Of a stretch of 53,472 bases of DNA, positions 8,070 to 15,002 are shown piece after piece. Position numbers and translations under genes: made by a program. Under the pieces are notes generated by a model. That model was not told the DNA's origin. It ran no database searches and saw nothing but the letters and a program-made list of their open reading frames with translations. Every line of letters begins with the position of its first letter. Within the stretch, counting starts at the first letter, position 1. Source of the stretch: Korarchaeum sp964519515. Lineage in GTDB: Archaea; Korarchaeota; Korarchaeia; Korarchaeales; Korarchaeaceae. The stretch spans positions 1-53,472 of the forward strand of contig CAZFIJ010000050.1 of the NCBI GenBank assembly GCA_964519515.1. Direction: 5' to 3'.

Positions 8070-8977
8070 CATTTTATCGAGGAACCACTCAATATATCAT
8101 CTAGAGAGTTCCTCCAGAGTAGATGGAATACCCTTCCACTCCTCTTATCTACTACCGCTTCGAAATCTATATACCCCCTCCCCATGTAGTAAATCATCGC
8201 CTCAGCTGTGCAATTCCTCCAAATTTCAACGGAATTCCTAGCTCTAGCTTCCTCTATACTCCTAGGAATCTCCACTAGAGCCAGATCCCCATCTATTTTC
8301 CTAAAACCGCATGGTTTCCCCTCAGAATCGAATTCGATGACTTCCTCAGCGCCCGCTGCTAGCGCATCCTCATAATCCGGTGATTCGAGCTCTCCCCTCG
8401 CTTTCCTCAACACTCTCTCGCTATCGAGGAACCACCAAGCTTTCAGCCTATCTGTCCTCAGCCCTCTGTTCACGGAGTCATTCATGTAACCGTAGTAATT
8501 AACGCTATACTCCCAGCTGACGGCACCTAGTTTCCCTAGATTGAATCTAGTGTTCAATGCTTGCAGGGGATCGAAAGTCCATTTAGCTCTACTGAGCCCC
8601 CTCCTGATGGCGGCTTCCCTCTGAGCTTGCTTTATGATGAATCCTAGGCCAGATCCCTTCGCCCCCTCGACGACAGCGCTCTGGTGAGAGTAGTGGTAGA
8701 GGCCCCTCTCATCCATAGCTAGGAAGCCCCATGCGAACGCTAGAGCTTCTCCAGTATCCATATCGAAGGCAGCTACGACTATACCTGAGTTATCTGAGGC
8801 CGCTTTGAGTACATGAGATGGGACGGCTTCAGTCCTGTCCTGCATCCCCCATGCTGATACTTGAACATCAACCAGCTTCCCCATGTCCTCTGGATCACTC
8901 ACTTCCTTGACCTCAATTCTCCTCAGCTTTCCCCCTATCTCCTTGAGAAAGACCCTTCCTAAGAATTCCGGGGTCAT
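8066..8977 (-). CDS. COG3375-type GNAT acyltransferase
   Basis: A 303-residue protein. The motif around TFDPLQALNTRFNLGKLGAV, followed by NYYGYMNDSVNRGLRTDRL and WWFLDS, identifies the COG3375 family of predicted GNAT-fold acyltransferases. The N-terminal half has the GNAT elements, including GSGLGFIIKQAQREAA in place of the usual acetyl-CoA loop. The substrate of the family is not established. It is the last gene of a leftward operon; its 5' end overlaps the DedA gene by 65 bases and its stop overlaps the convergent rpoL stop by 4 bases. No odd residues were seen. Confidence 0.8.
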   Translation of the reverse strand: MTPEFLGRVFLKEIGGKLRRIEVKEVSDPEDMGKLVDVQVSAWGMQDRTEAVPSHVLKAASDNSGIVVAAFDMDTGEALAFAWGFLAMDERGLYHYSHQSAVVEGAKGSGLGFIIKQAQREAAIRRGLSRAKWTFDPLQALNTRFNLGKLGAVSWEYSVNYYGYMNDSVNRGLRTDRLKAWWFLDSERVLRKARGELESPDYEDALAAGAEEVIEFDSEGKPCGFRKIDGDLALVEIPRSIEEARARNSVEIWRNCTAEAMIYYMGRGYIDFEAVVDKRSGRVFHLLWRNSLDDILSGSSIKC

Positions 8978-9623
8978 TCCTCCTCACCCTCTTGCTCACG
9001 AGGTACAGCAGGACTATCATGATGGAGGCAAATATTAAGAGATTCTCCACACTATCGATCCAAGATGATACCTCTTCATAAGCCTCCCCCACTATGAAAC
9101 CGAGCATCCCGAGGAATGAATATCTCAAGAAGGTCCCGGTAATCGTAGCTACTGTGTAAGGGAGGATCCTCATTCCTATCATGCCCGCTCCGAGGGAAAC
9201 GACTGATAGAGGGAATACTGGAATGGACCTCAGGATGAATATCGAGATAATCTCATTTTTCCCGGATATCTTCGTGAGAATTCCATCTAATTCACTGGAA
9301 TTTGTCCCCAGGTACTTCCCATACCTATCGATGAGCGCCCTCCCGCCGTATAAACCTATGAGATAATGTAGCAGAGCCCCTAGCGTAGCTGCCAGGCTTC
9401 CCGTAACCCCTATTAAGAGCGTGGAAATGTAAAGTGCTTCTATCATTTCCGATCCATTGGGGATCAGGGAGAAACCCGCTACCATCGGGACTAGGGGCGA
9501 TGGTATTATCGTTATCAGCGTCTCTAACATAACTCCGAGGAATACCCCTAAGACACCTAAGCTCCTAACCCACTCCCTCACTGCCTCGGTCATCCAATGA
9601 ATGATGCCCTCCACTCTCATCAC
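8913..9623 (-). CDS. DedA/VTT-domain membrane protein
   Basis: A 236-residue membrane protein with about five hydrophobic segments. The DedA pattern is visible: ETLITIIPSPLVPMVAGF with the conserved glutamate and prolines, a glycine-rich segment leading into HYLIGLYGGRALI, and FILRSIPVFPLSVVSLGAGMIGM with the functionally important arginine and proline. DedA proteins are flippase-like and help maintain membrane potential and lipid carriers. The basic C-terminal tail (SKRVRR) is cytoplasmic by the positive-inside rule. The start is GTG 9623 or ATG 9620. It overlaps the regulator gene upstream by 59 bases, so the two are translationally coupled. Confidence 0.85.
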   Translation of the reverse strand: MMRVEGIIHWMTEAVREWVRSLGVLGVFLGVMLETLITIIPSPLVPMVAGFSLIPNGSEMIEALYISTLLIGVTGSLAATLGALLHYLIGLYGGRALIDRYGKYLGTNSSELDGILTKISGKNEIISIFILRSIPVFPLSVVSLGAGMIGMRILPYTVATITGTFLRYSFLGMLGFIVGEAYEEVSSWIDSVENLLIFASIMIVLLYLVSKRVRRNDPGILRKGLSQGDRGKAEEN

Positions 9624-10251
9624 CTCTGAAGACGGTACCTTCCTTGACCCTGACTAAGCCCATCTCCTCGAGGTTCCTCAAGGCCCTCAGGATCCAGTAC
9701 CTATCAGACCCCAGTTTCTTCGTCAACTCAGTGACGGTAGTCCTATCCTCGAAGCTCTCGAGTATCCTCTTACCTAAGGCATCTAAAATCGGGAGGGGGT
9801 CGGACTGCAGTCTCTCGCTTATAGCAGCGGCAGTCGCTCTATCGACGAGGAGGGTCTCCATTATATCCGATATACTTATCCCACTGAAACCACGTTCTAT
9901 CTTCCTCCTGACATACTCCTGAGCTAAGGAATCCAGATCTTCCTCCTCGGGAAGGCCTAAGAGCTCATTGAGATGGATATTTATGCTGATCCTCTTGCTA
10001 GTCAATGTATAGAGTTTCGCGGGCCTCCCCTTCCCCCTCCTCACCTCCACGATCTTTATGAGGCCCGCTTCCTCGAGGTCCTTCAAATGGAGTGTTATCG
10101 CTGGGAGCGTTAAACCGAACTCATTAGCTAGATCTGTGGCTGATGCAGGGCTCTCCAATAATCTCCTCAGGATCTTAAGTTTGCTCTCACTGTTTAACGC
10201 ATCGATCAGCTTCTTCGCCCTATAGATCTTCATCTTCTCGTACAACTTCAC
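9565..10251 (-). CDS. ArsR-like transcriptional regulator with two winged helices
   Basis: A 228-residue DNA-binding protein. The first winged helix (about 16-80) has the ArsR-type sequence SKLKILRRLLESPASATDLANEFGLTLPAITLHLKDLEEAGLI, with a basic wing RRGKGRPAKLY. A second winged helix at about 165-215 (TTVTELTKKLGSDRYWILRALRNLEEMGLV) is connected by a helical linker. No metal-binding cysteine cluster of the ArsR sensor type is present, so the signal is unknown. It lies between an anchored beta-rich protein and DedA in one operon, and probably regulates that operon through the palindrome at 11617-11631; this is inference. The start is GTG, next to the upstream stop. Confidence 0.8.
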   Translation of the reverse strand: MKLYEKMKIYRAKKLIDALNSESKLKILRRLLESPASATDLANEFGLTLPAITLHLKDLEEAGLIKIVEVRRGKGRPAKLYTLTSKRISINIHLNELLGLPEEEDLDSLAQEYVRRKIERGFSGISISDIMETLLVDRATAAAISERLQSDPLPILDALGKRILESFEDRTTVTELTKKLGSDRYWILRALRNLEEMGLVRVKEGTVFRGDESGGHHSLDDRGSEGVG

Positions 10252-10252
10252 A

Positions 10253-10879
10253 TCAACCCTTCATCCTGATTATATTGAGCTCCGCGACGTTAGCTCTGAT
10301 CTCAACTTGAAGCTGCGGGCTCCCCTCCCAGAGCACTATCTCCACGCTCTCTCCTCTCAAGCTCCCGCCATCGTACCTCAAGTAGGAGCGGTCGCAATCG
10401 AGCTTCACAATTACCCCAGAGCCCTCTTGGACTCTCAACATTAAGCTCACTGTTCCGGTCCCTATATCTATCAACACCCTCTTGAGGGCGACTATTTCCC
10501 CTTGAACGAGGCCTATACCTATCTTGACACTCAGTTCCCCCAACTCACTGTCATTGAGGACGACGATCCCGGATCTCATGGTCACTCTGATGAGGCCCTC
10601 CCAACCCTCGGGGATGTAGAGGGAGACGCTACCGATCGATCCCTCGACCTTCCCCTCCTTAGATGATATAGATCCCCTTATAAGTGCGTATGGCTCAGAT
10701 TCGTTGGTTCCGCTCAACTCCAAGATCCCGAAATCCATGTAGATCTCTATGTCCTTCTTCCCGAGCCTGACGATATCCCCCGAAGACCTATAGCTAAAAT
10801 AACCGAGGGGTATCAGGGAAACGGAGAATGAGAATATCATGAGGGCGAGCAGGAAGGCGCCTAGCATCTCTCCCTTCAT
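10253..10879 (-). CDS. Membrane-anchored beta-rich protein (DUF4097-like)
   Basis: A 208-residue protein with one N-terminal hydrophobic segment (about 5-28), followed by a domain made almost wholly of short beta strands with repeated Gly-containing turns (GSVSLYIPEGW, SGIVVLNDSELGELSVKIG, GTGTVSLML). This resembles the DUF4097 or toastrack type of extracytoplasmic domain. Two N-glycosylation sequons (NES, NDS) fit an outside location. The family usually accompanies regulators of the cell envelope; here it sits between a Yip1-like protein and a HTH regulator, with a 4-base overlap upstream and a 1-base gap downstream. A specific function cannot be given. Confidence 0.6.
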   Translation of the reverse strand: MKGEMLGAFLLALMIFSFSVSLIPLGYFSYRSSGDIVRLGKKDIEIYMDFGILELSGTNESEPYALIRGSISSKEGKVEGSIGSVSLYIPEGWEGLIRVTMRSGIVVLNDSELGELSVKIGIGLVQGEIVALKRVLIDIGTGTVSLMLRVQEGSGVIVKLDCDRSYLRYDGGSLRGESVEIVLWEGSPQLQVEIRANVAELNIIRMKG

Positions 10880-11529
10880 CCCATCTCCCTCCAGTAGTAG
10901 AGGATTATCATTGAGACCACTGGGATCATCAATCCAGGCAAGCCTGTGATCGAGAAGAGGAGAATAGATACTATCATGAATGAGAGCGGCCCTAGGAACG
11001 ATATAAATATGGATCTACCTATGCTAGAATCGTATATCAGTGAGACCTCATCGATCAATATATAGAGGGACCATATGGAGGTGAGGGGCAATAAGGCTAG
11101 AGAAATCAACAGGAACTCGTAGCTACTGAATATATATGCTAAACCCATCGAGAAGGCCGTGAAGGACTGTGGGGCTGCTGAGAATGCTACAGCACTCAGA
11201 GCCTCATCCCATCTACCGCTCAGATGACCCATTATCCTCGCGATCACATGTATCAATGTGACATATAAGATGAGCCAGGAGACTGAGATAGTGACACCTA
11301 TCGCCCCCGAGAACTCCAGAATCAACTCAGGTAGGAATCCCGTGCTCGGTGTCCCTAAGATAGTAGCGATCGACTTCGCTAATAGAGAAGATAAAGAGAA
11401 GCTGAGGATTAAGTATATAGATATTGGGAGAGATAGGGAATATTTTCCAGCTAAATGGACGTAGAATGCCTCCCTAGGGGAGATCAGCAGTTTACCAACT
11501 CTGTATAGGGTATCCTCTAGGTCGCTCAA
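10876..11529 (-). CDS. Yip1-domain membrane protein
   Basis: A 217-residue membrane protein with about five hydrophobic segments. The N-terminal LLISPREAF segment preceding the first helix and the overall spacing fit the Yip1 family. The archaeal/bacterial members have no assigned function, and often sit beside envelope or stress regulators. It is the first gene of a five-gene leftward operon. The start is TTG 11529, with GGTGGG at 11536-11541 as the ribosome-binding sequence. The upstream region contains TATA-like repeats and a palindrome. Confidence 0.7.
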   Translation of the reverse strand: MSDLEDTLYRVGKLLISPREAFYVHLAGKYSLSLPISIYLILSFSLSSLLAKSIATILGTPSTGFLPELILEFSGAIGVTISVSWLILYVTLIHVIARIMGHLSGRWDEALSAVAFSAAPQSFTAFSMGLAYIFSSYEFLLISLALLPLTSIWSLYILIDEVSLIYDSSIGRSIFISFLGPLSFMIVSILLFSITGLPGLMIPVVSMIILYYWREMG

Positions 11530-11566
11530 CTTCAGCCCACCTTAGTTAAATAAGTAAAGAACTCTT

Positions 11567-11631
11567 CTTAATAAATATGTGCCCATACGATCTCCTCACT
11601 TAATAAATATACGCTCGTACGAATTTCGTAC
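11567..11631. promoter_or_regulatory. Divergent promoter with tandem TATA repeats and palindromic operator
   Basis: Two direct repeats, 11567-11590 and 11599-11622, are identical at 20 of 24 positions and spaced 32 bases apart, about three helix turns. Each holds TTAATAAATAT, usable as a TATA box in either direction, followed by TACGA. Overlapping the second is the perfect 15-base palindrome GTACGAATTTCGTAC (11617-11631, 7-1-7). Seen from the rightward gene at 11649 the palindrome lies between the TATA box and the expected start site. Seen from the leftward operon, the first repeat is the correctly spaced TATA box for the start at 11529. The arrangement suggests a shared operator for one of the adjacent HTH proteins. 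Confidence 0.6.
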
Positions 11632-11648
11632 TACCGTTAACTTTTTAA

Positions 11649-12053
11649 ATGAGAGATGTCAAAGGAGCGTACTTCAACGGAGGGATAGGTGATGGCCCGC
11701 CAATTTCAGGTGAAGCCCCGCCAATGGGGGATGGTGATGCCCCGCCAATATCGGCGATAGACCCCTCCCTCAGGGAGTCCTTGATCTTGTTCGGTCTATT
11801 CAAGTTGAGCCCTAGACAGAAGGCAGTACTGACGCTGACTTTGAAATACGAGAACAAGATTTCAGCGAGTTCTATGGCTAAAATAGCGAATGAAGAGTTC
11901 AATATACCGCTTTCATCATTCTGGTTCGCTCTGAGAGACTTAAGGAGGCTGAGACTCATAGAGTTCGGTGATGGGACCCCGATAAAACTCACAGAAGCGG
12001 GTAAGATGATAGCTCAAGCTTTGAGTGGGGTGAGATGGTGGGGAAGAGAGTAG
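11649..12053 (+). CDS. Small winged-helix protein with Gly/Pro-rich N-terminus
   Basis: A 134-residue protein. Residues about 40-130 form a winged helix (KLSPRQKAVLTLTLKYE, ASSMAKIANEEFNIPLSSFWFALRDL, wing with GDGTPIKLTEAG). Residues 10-38 are low complexity, with three in-frame copies of a DNA unit gcc(c)cgccaat giving PPIS, PPMG and PPIS. ATG 11649 has no ribosome-binding sequence and may be leaderless or wrong; an in-frame ATG at 11724 or a TTG near 11785 are alternatives that would remove the repeat region. The 3' end overlaps aspartate kinase by 19 bases, so it may regulate the aspartate pathway. No exact family was recognised. Confidence 0.65.
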   Translation: MRDVKGAYFNGGIGDGPPISGEAPPMGDGDAPPISAIDPSLRESLILFGLFKLSPRQKAVLTLTLKYENKISASSMAKIANEEFNIPLSSFWFALRDLRRLRLIEFGDGTPIKLTEAGKMIAQALSGVRWWGRE

Positions 12054-13198
12054 TAGTCAAGCTCGGAGGGTCCGTGCTCTCCTCTCCCGAGGACTTCATG
12101 AGGGCGGCTGAGGTCACGAAACGGGATTTCGAGGCTGGGAATGAGATTTTGCTCGTGGTCTCAGCTATGAAGGGCCAGACTGATCAGTTAATAGAGATGG
12201 CGAAGAAAGTTGGGGCCTCAGGAGAGCTGCTAGATGCCATAGCGGGACTTGGAGAGGTGCTCTCAGCCAGGCTCATGACTTCCGCCTTGAATTCGATAGG
12301 AGTCCCATCAGTAGCGATAGACCCCTGCTCCCCGATATGGCCTATTTACACAGATGGCAGCTTCGGGGATGCGGATCCCGATATCCCAACTACATGTGGT
12401 GCAGCTATCTCGAACATCGAGCATATGTTAGGCAAATGCGTGCCAGTAGTTTGCGGTTACGTCGGTAAGACGAGGGAAGGGAAACTGACGACTCTAGGGA
12501 GAGGGGGAAGCGATACAACTGCTGTGATACTCGCTAGATGCCTGAGAGCCGATGAGGTAGTCCTAGTGAAGGACTCAGGGGGAATAATGAGCGCTGACCC
12601 TAAGATAGTAGGGAATGCCCATAAATTGAGTAACTTAAGCGCTGAAGAGGCTTTAACGCTTTCGATGGGAGGAGCGAAGGTCCTGCATCACAAAGCAGTG
12701 AGGTATCTCTCCCCAACGGTTAGGATGAGAGTCCTCTCGATAGATGGCGGGAGTTTCGTCAGGGGAGGGACTATAATAAGTGGCCATATACCTGAGCTGA
12801 GAGTCGAGGTCCACGAGAAGCCAGTGAGTATGGTGACGCTGATCGTAGATGGAGATCTGAATAACCTAGACCTCAAGCCACTATCGGAGAGCAAGTTGGA
12901 CAAAGCGGTCATACTGTACTTGGATGAGCCTCCGGAGGAAGTCATCGAGAAGATACATCCGTTCGTCGAGAGAGGGATAGTGAAAGCTATTTCCGTAAAG
13001 AGAGAGCTCGCAATGATAAAGATATGGGGAGGGGCGATAGAAGACGTCCCTGGTGTCATAAGCAAGATATCAGATCCCTTGGCATCGATGGGGATAAATA
13101 TACATGGTCTTCAGACGGTCCATAATAAGGTAGCGGTCTTCGTCGATTGGAAGAGTAAGGAAATCGCTGCTTCTGAACTAGAGGCAGCTTTGGGGTGA
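12035..13198 (+). CDS. lysC: Aspartate kinase
   Basis: A 387-residue enzyme that phosphorylates aspartate, the first step towards lysine, threonine and methionine. The kinase domain has VVKLGGSVL at the N-terminus, LTTLGRGGSDTTA and DEVVLVKDSGGIMSADPK. The C-terminal part from about residue 265 carries two ACT-like regulatory segments, the second with VPGVISKISDPLASMGINIHGLQT, so feedback control by an amino acid is likely. It overlaps the winged-helix gene upstream by 19 bases and aspartate semialdehyde dehydrogenase by 4 bases, an operon that encodes the two successive steps. Confidence 0.95.
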   Translation: MVGKRVVVKLGGSVLSSPEDFMRAAEVTKRDFEAGNEILLVVSAMKGQTDQLIEMAKKVGASGELLDAIAGLGEVLSARLMTSALNSIGVPSVAIDPCSPIWPIYTDGSFGDADPDIPTTCGAAISNIEHMLGKCVPVVCGYVGKTREGKLTTLGRGGSDTTAVILARCLRADEVVLVKDSGGIMSADPKIVGNAHKLSNLSAEEALTLSMGGAKVLHHKAVRYLSPTVRMRVLSIDGGSFVRGGTIISGHIPELRVEVHEKPVSMVTLIVDGDLNNLDLKPLSESKLDKAVILYLDEPPEEVIEKIHPFVERGIVKAISVKRELAMIKIWGGAIEDVPGVISKISDPLASMGINIHGLQTVHNKVAVFVDWKSKEIAASELEAALG

Positions 13199-14238
13199 TT
13201 GTATTGAAAGTAGCGATCCTAGGAGGGACAGGTGCCGTCGGTCAGAGGTTCGTCCAACTTCTAACTAGCCATCCTTGGTTCGAGATCGAGGTGATAACGG
13301 GGAAGACCAGTGTGGGGAAGAAGTACGGAGATGCAGTCAACTGGATCTTAGATGGTGATGTGCCGGATCGGGTCAAAGATCTAGTCATCGTGGAGACGGA
13401 ATTGAGGAACTTGAAGGGAGTGGATCTGATATTCTCATCTCTCCCCTCTGGGGAAGCTTCTATAGAGAGGGAGATAATGAACTCAGGGATCCCACTAGTT
13501 AGTAATTCCAGTTTCCTCAGGATGGATCCGATCGTGCCCTTAGTGATACCGGAGGTGAATAAGGACCATCTAGCGCTCTTAGATCTCCAGAGAAGGGCTG
13601 GGATTGGGCCCACAGCTACGAGCCCTAATTGCACGACTACGATGATAGTGATCCCTCTCAAACCATTGGACGATTCTTACTCACTCAAGAAGTTGGATGT
13701 AGCTAGCTATCAAGCCGTATCTGGCGCTGGCTATCCTGGGGTGCCATCATATGATATCATCGACAACCTTATCCCCTTCATATCCGAGGAAGAGGAGAAA
13801 GTCGAGAGGGAATCTAGGAAGATGCTCGGGAGATTAGTAGATGGTAAAATTGAAAACGCGGATTTCGATGTTCAGGTAACTTGTGTCAGAGTTCCTGTAC
13901 TGGATGGGCATACGGTAGCTATACATGCGGAGTTCGAGGAGGAAGTGGATGTGGAGGATGCTAAGAAAGTGCTTGAGGGATTCGATCCCGGCCCAGATGT
14001 CAGAAACCTCCCGTCTTCTCCGGAGAAGGCGATAATAGTGAGGGAGGAGAGGGACAGGCCGCAGCCTAGATACGATAGACTAGCCGGCAGGGGTATGAGC
14101 GTCTCCGTAGGTAGGATCAGGAGAGGAGCCAATAAAAAGTCACTTCTCTTCATTTCACATGGTCACAATACGATAAGGGGCGCAGCTGGAGGTGCAGTAC
14201 TCTTAGCGGAGCTCATGCATTCCAAGAAATTCATATGA
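13195..14238 (+). CDS. asd: Aspartate-semialdehyde dehydrogenase
   Basis: A 347-residue NADP-dependent enzyme that reduces aspartyl phosphate to aspartate semialdehyde. The N-terminal VAILGGTGAVGQRFVQLL is the dinucleotide-binding loop. The catalytic cysteine is C146 in SPNCTTT, and DGHTVAIHAEFEE and RPQPRYDRLAGRGMSVSVGRIR are the conserved substrate and dimer segments of the archaeal/fungal type. Translation starts at GTG 13195, overlapping the aspartate kinase stop, or at TTG 13204, which gives the more usual MKVAILGGTG start. Confidence 0.95.
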   Translation: MIVLKVAILGGTGAVGQRFVQLLTSHPWFEIEVITGKTSVGKKYGDAVNWILDGDVPDRVKDLVIVETELRNLKGVDLIFSSLPSGEASIEREIMNSGIPLVSNSSFLRMDPIVPLVIPEVNKDHLALLDLQRRAGIGPTATSPNCTTTMIVIPLKPLDDSYSLKKLDVASYQAVSGAGYPGVPSYDIIDNLIPFISEEEEKVERESRKMLGRLVDGKIENADFDVQVTCVRVPVLDGHTVAIHAEFEEEVDVEDAKKVLEGFDPGPDVRNLPSSPEKAIIVREERDRPQPRYDRLAGRGMSVSVGRIRRGANKKSLLFISHGHNTIRGAAGGAVLLAELMHSKKFI

Positions 14239-14272
14239 ACAAAAACTTTATTTTTCTTATGCTTTAAGGGAT

Positions 14273-14806
14273 ATGCTTCTCTCAGATAAGGCTATAAGGT
14301 CTCTCATAAGGGAAGGTAAGCTCATAATAGATCCGTTATACGAGGATTCGATCAGGGAGAACGGTGTGGATATGAGGATAGGGCCCGAAATAGCTTTTCC
14401 TATTGTGAGAGGGGAAGTCATGGATCCGACTAAGGACGATCCCTCGTTGCACTTCACGGTCAGGAGGTTCTCGGATGAGGGGATAATAATACCGGGGAAT
14501 ACTTCTATCCTCTTGGTGACAGAGGAGTACATAAAGATGCCCGACGACGTCGCAGCTCTCTGTGGGTTGAGGAGCTCAATAGCTAGGTGGGGCTTCATAG
14601 CAGCTCCTACTCTCGTCGATGCGGGTTTCGAGGGCCAGTTAACTATAGAGGTAATGTGGACTAGACCCGCTCCCGTGAGGCTCTATAGGGGCATAAGGTT
14701 CCTTCATGTCGTTTTCTTCAGGACGGAGGAGAGAGTTGAAAGACCTTACTCTGGTGCGTATCAAGGGCAGAGAGGAGTCACGCTTCCGAAGAGATTGGAA
14801 AAGTAG
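14273..14806 (+). CDS. dcd: dCTP deaminase (dUTPase superfamily)
   Basis: A 177-residue enzyme converting dCTP to dUTP for thymidylate synthesis. The LRSSIARWGF motif at about 99-108 holds the phosphate-binding serine and arginine, and E126 in GQLTIEV matches the catalytic glutamate of the family. The RENGVDMRIG segment is typical of archaeal members. Some archaeal homologues also hydrolyse dUTP, and that bifunctional form cannot be excluded. It follows aspartate semialdehyde dehydrogenase after 34 bases, and precedes ribonucleotide reductase, so nucleotide genes cluster here. Confidence 0.9.
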   Translation: MLLSDKAIRSLIREGKLIIDPLYEDSIRENGVDMRIGPEIAFPIVRGEVMDPTKDDPSLHFTVRRFSDEGIIIPGNTSILLVTEEYIKMPDDVAALCGLRSSIARWGFIAAPTLVDAGFEGQLTIEVMWTRPAPVRLYRGIRFLHVVFFRTEERVERPYSGAYQGQRGVTLPKRLEK

Positions 14807-14942
14807 TTTCATATTCGATCGGAGCTCCCTCCTCTTAAGATGATCCTTTTTAACATCCTAATATAAGGGGGTGCGCTTTGGATTTCAGATTTCCAGAATT
14901 ATCCATATTTTCCTTTTTTAATTATCCAACTTCTTGCTTAAA

Positions 14943-14958
14943 ATTTAACATATAAATG
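14943..14958 (+). promoter_or_regulatory. TATA region of the ribonucleotide reductase operon
   Basis: The 196-base gap 14807-15002 is AT-rich. The stretch ATTTAACATATAAATG contains a good TATA box centred near 14953, which would place transcription start near 14978, about 25 bases before the ATG at 15003. A second T-rich TATA-like site lies at 14847-14855. No other feature was seen in this gap. Confidence 0.45.
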
Positions 14959-15002
14959 AGAATTCAGAGCTGAAAATAGACCTCACAGTTCATAAAGCAA
15001 GT

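Noticed and set aside
11691..11749. Three gcccgccaat repeats taken as operator or CRISPR-like repeats.
   Set aside because: Spacing is in multiples of three and the units encode the same amino acids, so a coding repeat explains them; there are only three short copies.
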